From NCBI GenBank assembly GCA_946999645.1, contig CAMQDS010000001.1, forward strand, positions 124,001 through 188,000: a DNA stretch of 64,000 bases. The letters are read 5' to 3'. This stretch comes from an uncultured Bacteroidales bacterium. Its GTDB lineage: Bacteria > Bacteroidota > Bacteroidia > Bacteroidales > UBA932. The translations under genes and the position numbers were made by a program. The notes under the pieces were generated by a model. The model made no database searches. It was given only the letters and a program-made list of their open reading frames with translations, and had not been told where the DNA came from. Positions 8,349 through 17,120 of this stretch are shown here, one piece after another (position 1 is the first letter of the stretch; each line of letters opens with the position of its first letter).

Positions 8349-9125
8349 ATGGGACAGAAAACAAACCCAATAAGCAACAGAATCGGTATCACCCGTGGTT
8401 GGGACTCTAACTGGTGTGGTGATAATTATGCTGAAAAGATTGCAGAGGATTATAAAATCCGTAAGTATCTTGTAAACCGTCTTTCAAAGGCAAGTATATC
8501 CAAGATTGTCATAGAAAGAACTCTTAAGCTTATAACTGTAACTATTCAGGCTGCAAGACCTGGTTTTATTATAGGCAAAGGAGGTACCGAAGTAGATCGT
8601 TTGAAAGAAGAGCTCAAGAAGGTAACAAAGAAAGATGTACAAATCAACATTCTTGAAGTTAAGAAACCTGAAGTAGATGCTCATATAGTAGCAGACAGCA
8701 TTGCAAGTCAGATAGAAGGTCGTGTTTCATACAGACGTGCTATTAAGATGGCGATTGCTACTGCTATGAGAGTAGGTGCTGAGGGAATTAAAATTCAGAT
8801 TAGCGGTCGTGTAGGCGGTGCAGAAATGGCAAGAAGCGAAATGTTTAAAGAGGGTAGAACACCTTTGCATACATTCCGTGCAGATATAGATTACGCTCTT
8901 TCTGTAGCTAATACAAAAGTAGGAGCACTCGGCATTAAAGTATGGATTTGCAACGGTGAAGTCTACGGTAAAAAAGATCTTTCTCCTAACGCTGGTCTTT
9001 CTGTAGCTTCAGCACGTCCTCAAGGTGGTCAACGCCCAGGTCGTAACGACAGAGCAAACTCACGTGGCGGACGTAGAGGAGGACGCAGAAACAATGCATC
9101 TTCTGCTGAAACTAAGGCAGAGTAA
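8349..9125 (+). CDS. rpsC: 30S ribosomal protein S3
   Basis: A 258-residue S3 at the mRNA entry channel, with a KH domain (GFIIGKGGTEVDRLKEEL near residues 73-90) and a C-terminal domain containing KIQISGRVGGAEMAR. The tail is a Gly/Arg/Asn-rich extension of about 35 residues (RPGRNDRANSRGGRRGGRR), longer than in E. coli. In almost all bacteria rplP follows at once. Here the gene is followed by a strong terminator and ten kilobases of other genes, which is the main oddity of the region. Confidence 0.97.
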   Translation: MGQKTNPISNRIGITRGWDSNWCGDNYAEKIAEDYKIRKYLVNRLSKASISKIVIERTLKLITVTIQAARPGFIIGKGGTEVDRLKEELKKVTKKDVQINILEVKKPEVDAHIVADSIASQIEGRVSYRRAIKMAIATAMRVGAEGIKIQISGRVGGAEMARSEMFKEGRTPLHTFRADIDYALSVANTKVGALGIKVWICNGEVYGKKDLSPNAGLSVASARPQGGQRPGRNDRANSRGGRRGGRRNNASSAETKAE

Positions 9126-9127
9126 AA

Positions 9128-9157
9128 TTGTAATTATATTAATTTTACCTATATTTG
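9128..9157 (+). promoter_or_regulatory. Candidate promoter for the tlpA-like/uvrC unit
   Basis: TTG at 9128-9130 and TATATTTG at 9150-9157 are 19 bases apart, an ideal Bacteroidota promoter. It begins 3 bases after the rpsC stop and abuts the terminator hairpin at 9158, so a transcript starting here would begin inside that hairpin. Confidence 0.6.
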
Positions 9158-9190
9158 ATACCTGTTCTTTAATAGAACAGGTATTTTTAT
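9158..9190 (+). terminator. Rho-independent terminator after rpsC
   Basis: ATACCTGTTCT (9158-9168) pairs perfectly with AGAACAGGTAT (9174-9184), an 11-bp stem with loop TTAAT followed by a T-rich run. It lies 32 bases after the rpsC stop and shows that the first ribosomal block ends here rather than reading on into rplP. Confidence 0.88.
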
Positions 9191-9210
9191 ACATTATTAA
9201 TCAAATAGAT

Positions 9211-10287
9211 ATGAAAAAGTTAGCACTACTGGCATTTGCCATTCTTACACTTGCGGGGTGTGGTTCAAAAAATACTATAATAACCGCTAAATTCAAAAAC
9301 GGTTTTAAGTCACCGGTAAAACTTATAGTAAGTGACATGAATATAGACTCCACACTTAATATAACAGATACCACATTGACACTCACTCTTCCTGTAAATA
9401 ATCTTGCATCAGGATATTTATATGCAGAAGGTATTCCAGCAAAAGAATTTATACTTGATGGGTCTAAAATTTCGATTGATTACACTTCAGAAAACCCTGA
9501 AGTAATATCTGCCCCAAATACTCTTAATGCAAAGTTAAAATCAATATTTGAGGGAGATAATAAGTTGATGGAGAAATATACAGATAATATCAACAAAATT
9601 ATGTCGGACTCAACACTCAAGAAAAGTGAAATCCGTAATAAAATATCTGTTCTTGGTGATTCCTTAAAAGCCTCTTATAAAGATTACTATAAAAAGTTTT
9701 TGGATGAAAATAAAGATAACTATATAGGAGTTTACTCGACAACGATTCTTACAAGTCTTATAGAGGATAAGAATGAGGTACTTGAATTAATTGGAAAGTT
9801 GAGTGAAGAGGCTAAAAATACATCGATTATTAAAAAAATAGCCAATAACATTGCAGCTATGGCAGCAACTTCTGAAGGTAAAATGTTTAAAGATTTTACT
9901 ATTAAGGAAACAGAAGAAAAGACCACTAAATTTTCAGATTATATAGGTCATGGAAAATATGTACTTGTAGATTTTTGGGCATCATGGTGTGGTCCTTGCC
10001 GTGCTGAAATCCCTAATATAAAGAAGGTTTATGAAAAATATGCAGGAAAGAATTTCGATGTATTAGGAGTTGCTGTATGGGATAAGCCGGAAGATACCCT
10101 TAAAGCTGCTGAAAAAGAAGGAATTACTTGGTCTTTAATCCTCAATGCACAGAAAATACCTACAGAACTATATGGGATAAATGGTATTCCTCAAATAATG
10201 CTTTTTTCGCCTGATGGAATCATTTTAAAAAGAGATTTAAGAGGTGAAAATATCGAAAAAGAAGTAGCAAAATATATAAAGAAGTAA
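9211..10287 (+). CDS. TlpA-like thioredoxin-fold lipoprotein (DUF4369-like N-terminus)
   Basis: A 358-residue envelope thiol-disulfide protein. The N-terminus MKKLALLAFAILTLAGCGS is a lipoprotein signal with Cys17. Residues about 20-110 resemble the DUF4369 domain common in Bacteroidota TlpA-like proteins, followed by a helical stretch. The C-terminal thioredoxin domain has WCGPC with cysteines at 260 and 263 and the cis-Pro segment GINGIPQ near 325. It probably reduces or isomerises disulfides outside the cytoplasm; partners are not evident. The frame stays open upstream into rpsC, but the start at 9211 gives the signal peptide and is clearly the real one. Confidence 0.88.
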   Translation: MKKLALLAFAILTLAGCGSKNTIITAKFKNGFKSPVKLIVSDMNIDSTLNITDTTLTLTLPVNNLASGYLYAEGIPAKEFILDGSKISIDYTSENPEVISAPNTLNAKLKSIFEGDNKLMEKYTDNINKIMSDSTLKKSEIRNKISVLGDSLKASYKDYYKKFLDENKDNYIGVYSTTILTSLIEDKNEVLELIGKLSEEAKNTSIIKKIANNIAAMAATSEGKMFKDFTIKETEEKTTKFSDYIGHGKYVLVDFWASWCGPCRAEIPNIKKVYEKYAGKNFDVLGVAVWDKPEDTLKAAEKEGITWSLILNAQKIPTELYGINGIPQIMLFSPDGIILKRDLRGENIEKEVAKYIKK

Positions 10288-10312
10288 TTATATATCCCTG
10301 CTTTCTCTCTGT

Positions 10313-12112
10313 ATGAACGTAAGAGATAAAATTAAACTTTTCCCACATGAACCAGGTGTTTACAGGTATTATGATTCTGAAGGCACTGTCATTTATGTGG
10401 GGAAAGCAAAAGATTTGCACAAGAGAGTAGCACAATACTTTGTTGAGCCCGAAAGACTGAATAGAAAGACAAGAATTTTAGTATCTAAAATATCAGATGC
10501 GAGTTATTCTGTAGTCACTTCTGAAGCGGATGCTCTACTATTGGAAAATAATCTTATAAAAGAATATAAACCAAAGTATAATATTCTTCTTAAAGATTCC
10601 AAAACCTATCCTTGGATATGTATAACTGCTGAAGAATTTCCTCGTGTCTTGCTTACTCGTAGAATTGTTAAAAACGGTTCAAGATATTTCGGTCCCTATA
10701 CTTCTGTTATACATGCAAGAAACCTGCTGGATTTATTTGCTCAATTATATCCTCTGAGGACGTGTAAATTAAAGATAACGTCAGAAGCAGTGCTAAAACA
10801 CAAGTTTAGACCATGTCTTAAATTACACATAGGAAGATGTAACGGATGTTGTGTTGGAGAAATATCTAATAAAGAATATTCCAGTTATATAGAGGAGATT
10901 GCAAATATGCTCAAAGGAGGTGGGAGAGAAATGGAATTACACTATAAAACTCTAATGGAGGAGGCAGCAGCGTGTTTGGATTTTGAACGAGCTGCTGTTT
11001 ATAAAAGTAGAATGGATGCCATTCAACAGCATTACAGTAAATCAATTATAGTAAATAATTCCATAGGTGACATAGATGTTTTCTCATTGATCTATGATGA
11101 AAATGAGGCATTTGGAAATTTTTTGAGGATAAAAGGCGGTGCTATTGTACAGTCCCTCAATCTCGGATTTAAAATGAATATAGAAGAGAATGAGGCAGGT
11201 ATATTGAGTACTTTCATTGCAGAGATAGAATCGAAATTTGGAAAACTTTCATCTGAAGTCATTGTACCTTTTCTCCCTGATGTAGAAATAGAAGGAGTGG
11301 AATTTAAGGTTCCTTTTAAAGGTGATAAACTCGCTTTATTGGAATTAAGTGCAAAGAATGCAAAAGAAATGAAGTTTAATTCTATGAAGCTGCGAGAAAG
11401 TAATAACCCAGAACAATTCAGGCGTAAGGTTTTAGAAGAACTACGGGATACAATAGGAATGAAAGACCTACCTGTCCATATGGAATGTTTTGATAATTCC
11501 AATATTCAAGGGACAAACCCAGTGGCATCATGCGTAGTATTCAGAAATGGAGTTCCTGCAAAGCGTGATTATAGAAAATTTAAAATTAAAACAGTTATCG
11601 GAGCAAACGATTATGCGTCAATGAAAGAAATTGTTAATCGACGTTATTCGAGAATGCTCAATGAAAATCCAGAAGATTTGCCTCAGTTAGTAGTAATAGA
11701 TGGGGGAAGTGGACAATTATCTTTTGCCTATCAGGCTCTCGCTGAACTCGGACTGACTGATAAACTTACAGTAATCGGTTTAGCTAAACGTTTGGAGGAA
11801 GTAATCAGAGTGGGTGATCCATACCCACTTTTCATAGATAGGAACTCTCAAGTACTCAAATTATTACAACATATAAGGGATGAGGCGCACCGTTTTGGTA
11901 TCACTTTTCATCGTAGCCTTAGGTCTAAAGCCCAAACAGAATCTATATTGAGTGAAATAAAAGGAATCGGACCAAAGACAGAAGAGAGACTATTGCTTCA
12001 TTACGGAAGCGTTAAGAAGATAGCTGAAACATCAAAGGATGATTTAGCTTCCTTCCTTGGAAAACCTGAACTCGCCATGAAAATATTAGAATATCTAAAA
12101 AATAATATGTAG
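10313..12112 (+). CDS. uvrC: UvrABC system protein C
   Basis: A 599-residue UvrC, the dual nuclease of nucleotide excision repair. It has an N-terminal GIY-YIG domain (PGVYRYYDSEG then VIYVGKAKDLHKRV, about residues 13-45), a UVR motif near 205-240 (ACLDFERAAVYKSRMDAI), the RNase H-like 5' nuclease domain (MECFDNSN, NPVASCVVF, VVIDGGSGQLS, about 385-520) and a C-terminal helix-hairpin-helix pair (IKGIGPKTEERLL). Length and domains are complete. It is followed by pnuC after 2 bases, so the two are co-transcribed. Confidence 0.97.
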   Translation: MNVRDKIKLFPHEPGVYRYYDSEGTVIYVGKAKDLHKRVAQYFVEPERLNRKTRILVSKISDASYSVVTSEADALLLENNLIKEYKPKYNILLKDSKTYPWICITAEEFPRVLLTRRIVKNGSRYFGPYTSVIHARNLLDLFAQLYPLRTCKLKITSEAVLKHKFRPCLKLHIGRCNGCCVGEISNKEYSSYIEEIANMLKGGGREMELHYKTLMEEAAACLDFERAAVYKSRMDAIQQHYSKSIIVNNSIGDIDVFSLIYDENEAFGNFLRIKGGAIVQSLNLGFKMNIEENEAGILSTFIAEIESKFGKLSSEVIVPFLPDVEIEGVEFKVPFKGDKLALLELSAKNAKEMKFNSMKLRESNNPEQFRRKVLEELRDTIGMKDLPVHMECFDNSNIQGTNPVASCVVFRNGVPAKRDYRKFKIKTVIGANDYASMKEIVNRRYSRMLNENPEDLPQLVVIDGGSGQLSFAYQALAELGLTDKLTVIGLAKRLEEVIRVGDPYPLFIDRNSQVLKLLQHIRDEAHRFGITFHRSLRSKAQTESILSEIKGIGPKTEERLLLHYGSVKKIAETSKDDLASFLGKPELAMKILEYLKNNM

Positions 12113-12114
12113 AC

Positions 12115-12933
12115 ATGAAATTGAACGAGAAGAAATTAAATCTGTATTTCAGTATCTTCCTGCTTGTAGGTATGATATCGGTAGTCGCAGTAAATACTCT
12201 TTTGGGTTTAAAAGATACTAAAGAGCATTTAATAATACAGTTTATAGCAGGAATTGGGGCTATAATGGGGGTGGTAAATACCGTTTTATCTGCTAATGGT
12301 AATATCTGGACTTTCCTTTTCGGTCTGCTTGATGTAGTATGTTGTTCTATTGTCTATTTTGAAAGTGGAATAATTGGAACATTTGCTTTGCATGCTTTCT
12401 ATTTTCTACCTATGCAATTTATAGGTTGGTGGCAATGGCAAAGAAGAGGGGCAGGGATAAAGGCAGAAATTAATGAACAGGGAGAAAAGGAAACAGCTAA
12501 GGTAAAGGCCCGCCGACTTTCCTTAAAACAATGGTTCTATATATCAGCCGGTTTTGTATGTGGTACCGCTCTATGTTATGCGGTTCTATACTACATAGAC
12601 TATAAACAGTTACAGGCAGGTGCGATTTCATATATTGATAATCAGAAAATTCTGCTTGACTCATCAGTAGTGATGCTGAATATTATAGGTCAGATTCTTA
12701 TGTCAACGGCTTATATGGAACAATGGTATATATGGAACATAGTAAACATTTTCTCCATATTATTATGGACAAACAGAATTATAAGTCCCGACTCAGGCAA
12801 TTATACAGTTGTAATGCTTATAAAATATGTTTTCTATTTCCTCAACTCTCTGAATGGGCTTAGAATATGGCTTAAACTTAGTAAGCCAGTGTCTGATGAG
12901 GGGCAGCCTAATATAAAACATCGCTGTTGTTAG
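12115..12933 (+). CDS. pnuC: PnuC family nicotinamide riboside/mononucleotide transporter
   Basis: A 272-residue inner-membrane protein with about seven hydrophobic segments and the PnuC signature FIGWWQWQRRG near residues 102-112. PnuC proteins take up NAD precursors (usually nicotinamide riboside) or thiamine by facilitated diffusion. A charged loop rich in Lys, Glu and Arg (about 113-135) separates the two halves. It follows uvrC by 2 bases. There is no kinase or thiamine gene next to it, so the vitamin transported cannot be decided here. Confidence 0.85.
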   Translation: MKLNEKKLNLYFSIFLLVGMISVVAVNTLLGLKDTKEHLIIQFIAGIGAIMGVVNTVLSANGNIWTFLFGLLDVVCCSIVYFESGIIGTFALHAFYFLPMQFIGWWQWQRRGAGIKAEINEQGEKETAKVKARRLSLKQWFYISAGFVCGTALCYAVLYYIDYKQLQAGAISYIDNQKILLDSSVVMLNIIGQILMSTAYMEQWYIWNIVNIFSILLWTNRIISPDSGNYTVVMLIKYVFYFLNSLNGLRIWLKLSKPVSDEGQPNIKHRCC

Positions 12934-13008
12934 TGTAGTTCCTAAAATGAATTGGGCTATTTACCAGAGTTTTATGTCTAAAATCTTTTATTTCCGAGTT
13001 TTTTTTCT

Positions 13009-13016
13009 TTACTTTG
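13009..13016 (+). promoter_or_regulatory. Weak -7 promoter candidate for acpP
   Basis: TTACTTTG differs from TAnnTTTG at one position and lies 82 bases upstream of the acpP ATG, in a 165-base intergenic region. No TTG element is seen at the right spacing. The rest of this intergenic region shows nothing else I recognise. Confidence 0.3.
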
Positions 13017-13098
13017 CACTCTGTATTCAACTGTTGTGGATACCACTATACTTTCTAAATAAGTGTATTGAAGAAATTTAAACTTAAATTATTAGATT

Positions 13099-13347
13099 AT
13101 GTCACACGAAGAAGTAGTACAAAAGGTTAAGAATATCATTGTTGATAAGTTAGGTGCAGAAGCATCAGAAGTTACTGAGTCTGCAAGTTTCACAAATGAC
13201 CTTGGCGCTGATTCTCTCGATACCGTAGAACTTCTAATGGAATTTGAAAGAGTATTTGATGTTAGAATTCCTGATGAAGATGCCGGTGGTATTTCAACAG
13301 TAGCTGATGCCATCAAATATATTGAGGAAAGAATTGCGAACAAATAA
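13099..13347 (+). CDS. acpP: Acyl carrier protein
   Basis: An 82-residue acidic acyl carrier protein that carries acyl chains on a phosphopantetheine arm during fatty acid synthesis. The attachment site is Ser39 in DLGADSLDTVELLMEFE. Length and helix pattern are typical. In many bacteria fabF follows; here acpP stands alone between a 165-base gap and a terminator, and the next gene is on the other strand. Confidence 0.97.
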   Translation: MSHEEVVQKVKNIIVDKLGAEASEVTESASFTNDLGADSLDTVELLMEFERVFDVRIPDEDAGGISTVADAIKYIEERIANK

Positions 13348-13361
13348 TATTCTAAATATTA

Positions 13362-13396
13362 AAAAAAGGGAGGATTTTATAATCCTCCCTTTTTTA
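13362..13396. terminator. Bidirectional terminator between acpP and the DUF4270 gene
   Basis: GGGAGGATT (13368-13376) pairs with AATCCTCCC (13381-13389), loop TTAT, flanked by an A-run on the left and a T-run on the right. These extend the stem and provide U-tracts on both strands. The converging genes end at 13347 and 13414, so it can serve both. Confidence 0.9.
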
Positions 13397-13413
13397 TGTT
13401 GTATAACTTTCTA

Positions 13414-15078
13414 CTATCTATCCTTTGTAGGTATAGCAAAAATAACTTTCAACTTAGGTTTTCTTTTTCCTGGATGTTGAGGACCACAGAGAATAGCTCT
13501 ATAAAATCTATTAGGATCCATAAGTTCTATGCGCTTAGTTTTCTGTGCATTTTCTTTTGCTCGAGCTTCTCTAAGTTGTTGCAAATATAAGTAGTTATAG
13601 TAGTTATTGTAATATCCACCATATCCACCGTATCCACCATAACCGCCGTACCCTCCGTATCCACCATAGCCTCCATAACCGTATCCGTCATACATCCCGC
13701 CATAATAGGAATTATAAAGCATATTCCTTTCATAATCAGACATTTCACTCCTTTGAGGATTGTGGTAAGCGACAGTCTCTTTTGCCATTGCAAGAAGCCA
13801 AATATCATAATTATCTATTTTGCTGTCATCTCTCAATTTTAGCAATTCTTCAAGATGATGCGTGAAATCTGGAGCATATTGACAAAGTGATCTATTTATA
13901 TCTCCTTGATTTTCATCACTTATACTTGAATCTGATATGCCAGCAAATTTAATTTTCTTATCAGAGATAATACGGCATGTAGGACTGAGTTTAGTCGGAT
14001 ATAAATCCATCTCCCGATAATCCTTAGGGAACTCAAAAGGCAGTATTAGACTTGCTTTACTTATTATAATTTTCTGGGGGTCTCCATATTTGGATAGTTC
14101 TTTAATAACTGCTTTCTTCAGCTTATTTGCTTTAATTACAGGTTTTACTCCTCTTCCTCCTTCAAAATAGATGTTCTCACCTGCTTTTTTGTCAAATGGT
14201 ACATTGTCGTGCGAGTCCATATTCAGTGCTACTTGTACCTGCTTCATTGCGTCAGTGAGTTCACTTTTTGCAATTTTTCTATAAAACTGCACAGGTCCAA
14301 AATAGAAAACAAATGACGTATCAACGATTCCTCTTTTTTCATATTCTGCACTGAATGATAAAAGGGCATAACTACCGTTAAGTTTATTATCAAATTTATC
14401 TATAGGTAGTCTGAACATATTGATTCTACCTCCGTTACCGATAGGATCATCTGAAGATATATAGATTCCAGGAAATCGTTTTGTGTAATTTGAAATTGTA
14501 TCGAGATCTGATTGGCAGATACTCATATACTTTTCGCCGAACTCTTTGCTGAAATCAAACACTAATGCTCCTTTACCATTATAAACTGGAATTCCGTCAG
14601 TTATTCTTGTTTTGCCTATTTTTACTTTAGGATAAGCAGCTTTGAAATTTATGCCTTTCTGAAGTTCATACACATTAATATTTTGTAAAATATCTGCTTG
14701 AGAAGGCTCAGAGCAAGAAATTGTGTCAGGGACAGCATAAAATTTGAAACTTTTGAATTTCCTTGTTCCGACTTTTCCGAAATCAAGTGTATCATTCATT
14801 GGTACAAGTGTGAAAGCACAAGATCTTTCTGATAGACCATATACCTCATCTCTTATAGCACCAAAAGTGAACTTATATGTGCTGTAGGCGGACAAACTAT
14901 CAGGAGATAACAGTTCGATATCATCTACATCGAATTGTTCAGAGTGAATATCGTACTTTTGGCCATTTTCCAAATAATTACGGCCAAGATTATTATCTAT
15001 GTTAATGCAGGAAGGAAGGCAGAACATCGCTGCTATTAAAGACATGCAGCCTGTTCTGCATAAAATCCTCAGTTTCAT
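13414..15078 (-). CDS. DUF4270 family lipoprotein with Gly-Gly-Tyr repeat
   Basis: A 554-residue exported protein with N-terminal signal ending in LPSC (Cys24), followed by residues about 25-430 resembling the DUF4270 family of Bacteroidota surface lipoproteins. Function is unknown. Near the C-terminus seven consecutive GGY units sit within a Tyr/Gly/Asn-rich stretch (about residues 455-500), then a basic tail. The repeat is encoded by near-identical 9-base units. The gene follows the glycogen-synthase-like gene by 3 bases, a pairing also known in Bacteroides as I recall. The family call is by overall resemblance. Confidence 0.78.
   Translation of the reverse strand: MKLRILCRTGCMSLIAAMFCLPSCINIDNNLGRNYLENGQKYDIHSEQFDVDDIELLSPDSLSAYSTYKFTFGAIRDEVYGLSERSCAFTLVPMNDTLDFGKVGTRKFKSFKFYAVPDTISCSEPSQADILQNINVYELQKGINFKAAYPKVKIGKTRITDGIPVYNGKGALVFDFSKEFGEKYMSICQSDLDTISNYTKRFPGIYISSDDPIGNGGRINMFRLPIDKFDNKLNGSYALLSFSAEYEKRGIVDTSFVFYFGPVQFYRKIAKSELTDAMKQVQVALNMDSHDNVPFDKKAGENIYFEGGRGVKPVIKANKLKKAVIKELSKYGDPQKIIISKASLILPFEFPKDYREMDLYPTKLSPTCRIISDKKIKFAGISDSSISDENQGDINRSLCQYAPDFTHHLEELLKLRDDSKIDNYDIWLLAMAKETVAYHNPQRSEMSDYERNMLYNSYYGGMYDGYGYGGYGGYGGYGGYGGYGGYGGYYNNYYNYLYLQQLREARAKENAQKTKRIELMDPNRFYRAILCGPQHPGKRKPKLKVIFAIPTKDR
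13616..13678 (-). repeat. Seven 9-bp tandem units encoding Gly-Gly-Tyr
   Basis: Seven in-frame 9-base units (plus-strand forms such as ccaccatat, ccaccgtat, cctccataa) with third-position variation, inside the DUF4270 gene. The synonymous differences argue that the repeat is kept for its protein sequence. Unit number may still vary between strains. Confidence 0.9.
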
Positions 15079-15081
15079 TAC

Positions 15082-15906
15082 TTATAATTGATCATAAAAA
15101 TCATTGTACTCATCTATGTAGGAGTCGTCCTCCAAAGACTTTCCATTATATTTAAGGGTAGGGAGAGATAAACTCTCGCAGTACTCTTGAAGTTCGGGAG
15201 CAATTTTATCTGTACCTTCAATAATAGCATCAGAGTACTGTGCTGCTGTCTTGGCAAGATTTATGCCATCAGGTGATTTTACAATAAAAGGAATATCATC
15301 CGAACTAATGTTTCCAAAGGAGATAAGTTCTCCGAATTTATCCGAAAACTTCTCGTTTAATGTATCCTCGTCATATAGAGATAGCACAATTTTACTATCT
15401 GAAAATATAGGATCGTCTTTATAGATTTTCTTAAAATACAATGGGAGGAGGTGTGAAATCCATCCTTGGCAATGAATAATATTCGGAGCCCAACGGAGTT
15501 TTTTCACAGTTTCCAAAATACCTCTTGCGAAGAAAATTGCCCTTTCTGCGTTATCTTCAAAGAATTTACCATCCTTACCTCTTGAAACTTGTTTTCTCTT
15601 GAAGTAATCATCATTGTCTATGAAATAAACTTGAATGCGGGCGGCTGAAATAGAAGCCACTTTGATTATTAATGGTCTATCTACATCATTGATAGGTATA
15701 TTCATCCCAGAAAGGCGAATAACCTCGTGAAGTTGATTCTTCCTTTCATTAATGCATCCATACCTGGGCATAAATGAACGTATCTCTTTTTTCCTTTCCT
15801 GTATACCTTGGGGAAGGTATCTTCCGATATTTGAAACTTTAGTCTCAGGCAGATATGGAAATATCTCTGAATTGACAAACAGTATTCTTTTTAAAGATTC
15901 TTCCAT
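15082..15906 (-). CDS. Glycogen/starch synthase catalytic N-domain-like protein (short form)
   Basis: A 274-residue protein matching only the N-terminal Rossmann half of GT5 glycogen/starch synthases. Visible landmarks are ILFVNSEIFPYLPETKVSN near residues 9-27 (family KxGG region altered to KVSN), IRSFMPRYG near 43 and the PNIIHCQGWISHLLPLY segment. The C-terminal ADP-glucose-binding half is missing. Such short forms are common in Bacteroidota and are probably not normal synthases; their role is unknown. It is co-transcribed with the DUF4270 gene (3-base gap) and divergent from ftsX. Confidence 0.75.
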   Translation of the reverse strand: MEESLKRILFVNSEIFPYLPETKVSNIGRYLPQGIQERKKEIRSFMPRYGCINERKNQLHEVIRLSGMNIPINDVDRPLIIKVASISAARIQVYFIDNDDYFKRKQVSRGKDGKFFEDNAERAIFFARGILETVKKLRWAPNIIHCQGWISHLLPLYFKKIYKDDPIFSDSKIVLSLYDEDTLNEKFSDKFGELISFGNISSDDIPFIVKSPDGINLAKTAAQYSDAIIEGTDKIAPELQEYCESLSLPTLKYNGKSLEDDSYIDEYNDFYDQL

Positions 15907-15970
15907 ATGATTTTATCATAACTCAATTTGTACAAAGGTAAGAATTTTTTTTCATATTTCTATAAATCAC

Positions 15971-15978
15971 TATATTTG
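15971..15978 (+). promoter_or_regulatory. Candidate -7 promoter element for ftsX operon
   Basis: TATATTTG, 18 bases before the ftsX ATG, giving a very short leader. No TTG box lies at the standard distance; the upstream region is a T-rich run. Confidence 0.5.
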
Positions 15979-15996
15979 AAGACAATTTGGAAGAGT

Positions 15997-16875
15997 ATGT
16001 CCAAGGGTAAAAATACACTTATAAGAAAAAGACTTGCTAATGCTTATTTGTCTTCCGTGATAAGCATTAGTCTTGTGTTGTTTTTAGTCGGGGTTGCAGG
16101 TCTTTTATTGGTAAATACAAAAAGCGTATCCGACTACTTTAAGGAGAATATGAAAGTCTCTGTAATCATGAAATCGGAAGTCTCTGAAAATAAGGCACTT
16201 TCTTTTGGCGAAAAGGTCGGGAAGTTGCCATTTGTCAAGGGCGTTGAGTTTATATCTAAGGAGCAGGGTGAAAAGGAAATGTCAAAGATGCTCGGTGATG
16301 ATTTTCTTAAGGTATTTAAGACTTCCCCGATTCCTATTTCTTTAGACCTTACACTGAAAGCCGGATATGTGTCAGAGGATAGTTTAAAAGTCATCTCAAC
16401 TATACTATACAAAAATCCAGAAGTTGATGAGGTGTCTTATCAAAAATCTCTGGTAGATAGTTTAAATGCTAATCTAAGAAAGATTTCGCTTTTCATAGGT
16501 ATATTCATAGTTTTACTTCTATTTATTTCATTTGTTCTTATAAATAGTGTAATACGGCTTAGTATATACGACAAGCGATTTAATATACATACAATGAAAT
16601 TGGTAGGGGCGACAAGGGCTTTTATTCGTACTCCTTTTTTGGTTCAATCTGTTTTCTTAGGTATTTTTTCTGCTTTTATTGCAATACTAATGCTCATAGG
16701 GGGGTTATATTTTATAAGGGCTGAGTTTGTTCAGCTATTCAGCATTTTCAGATTAGATCTGCTGCTCTCTGTGATAGGAATAGTCTTTGTCTGTGGAGTA
16801 TTGATATGTATTTTGAGTACTTATTTTGTTGTCAATAAATTAGTTTCCCTTGGAAAGGATGATTTGTATTATTAA
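15997..16875 (+). CDS. ftsX: Cell division protein FtsX
   Basis: A 292-residue FtsX-type membrane protein: one transmembrane helix near residues 23-47, an extracytoplasmic domain, then three helices with a FtsX/MacB permease core. With the ATPase FtsE it signals to peptidoglycan hydrolases at the septum. I chose the ATG at 15997 (MSKGKNTL): the frame extends upstream to 15928, but that stretch overlaps the promoter and adds an unlikely N-terminus. ftsE is not adjacent, which is usual in this phylum. Downstream the DUF3098 gene follows after 5 bases. Confidence 0.9.
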   Translation: MSKGKNTLIRKRLANAYLSSVISISLVLFLVGVAGLLLVNTKSVSDYFKENMKVSVIMKSEVSENKALSFGEKVGKLPFVKGVEFISKEQGEKEMSKMLGDDFLKVFKTSPIPISLDLTLKAGYVSEDSLKVISTILYKNPEVDEVSYQKSLVDSLNANLRKISLFIGIFIVLLLFISFVLINSVIRLSIYDKRFNIHTMKLVGATRAFIRTPFLVQSVFLGIFSAFIAILMLIGGLYFIRAEFVQLFSIFRLDLLLSVIGIVFVCGVLICILSTYFVVNKLVSLGKDDLYY

Positions 16876-16880
16876 TTGAT

Positions 16881-17120
16881 ATGAGTGAAAATAATGTTAA
16901 AATGCCTATAACCTCAAAAGGGCTGAAGTTTCTGCTTATTGGCCTTATAGTAATGGTAGCAGGTTATATTCTTATGGCTGGAGGGGGAAGTGAAAACCCT
17001 AAGGTTTTTAGTTATGCAATCTTTGATTTTCGTCGCTTAGTGGCAGCACCTATAGTAATAATATGTGGAATTATCATTGAGATTGTCGCAATAATGGGAA
17101 TATTTAAAACAAAACAGTAA
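16881..17120 (+). CDS. DUF3098 family membrane protein
   Basis: A 79-residue protein with two transmembrane helices (about 15-35 and 52-72), matching the small DUF3098 family regularly found just after ftsX in Bacteroidota. Function is unknown; position suggests a link to FtsX or lipid-carrier recycling. Its stop overlaps the uppP start by one base (TAATG), so translation is probably coupled. Confidence 0.82.
   Translation: MSENNVKMPITSKGLKFLLIGLIVMVAGYILMAGGGSENPKVFSYAIFDFRRLVAAPIVIICGIIIEIVAIMGIFKTKQ

Noticed and set aside
15082..15906. Short glycogen synthase as a truncated pseudogene
   Set aside because: The frame is intact and such N-domain-only proteins are widespread in Bacteroidota, so this is a normal form.
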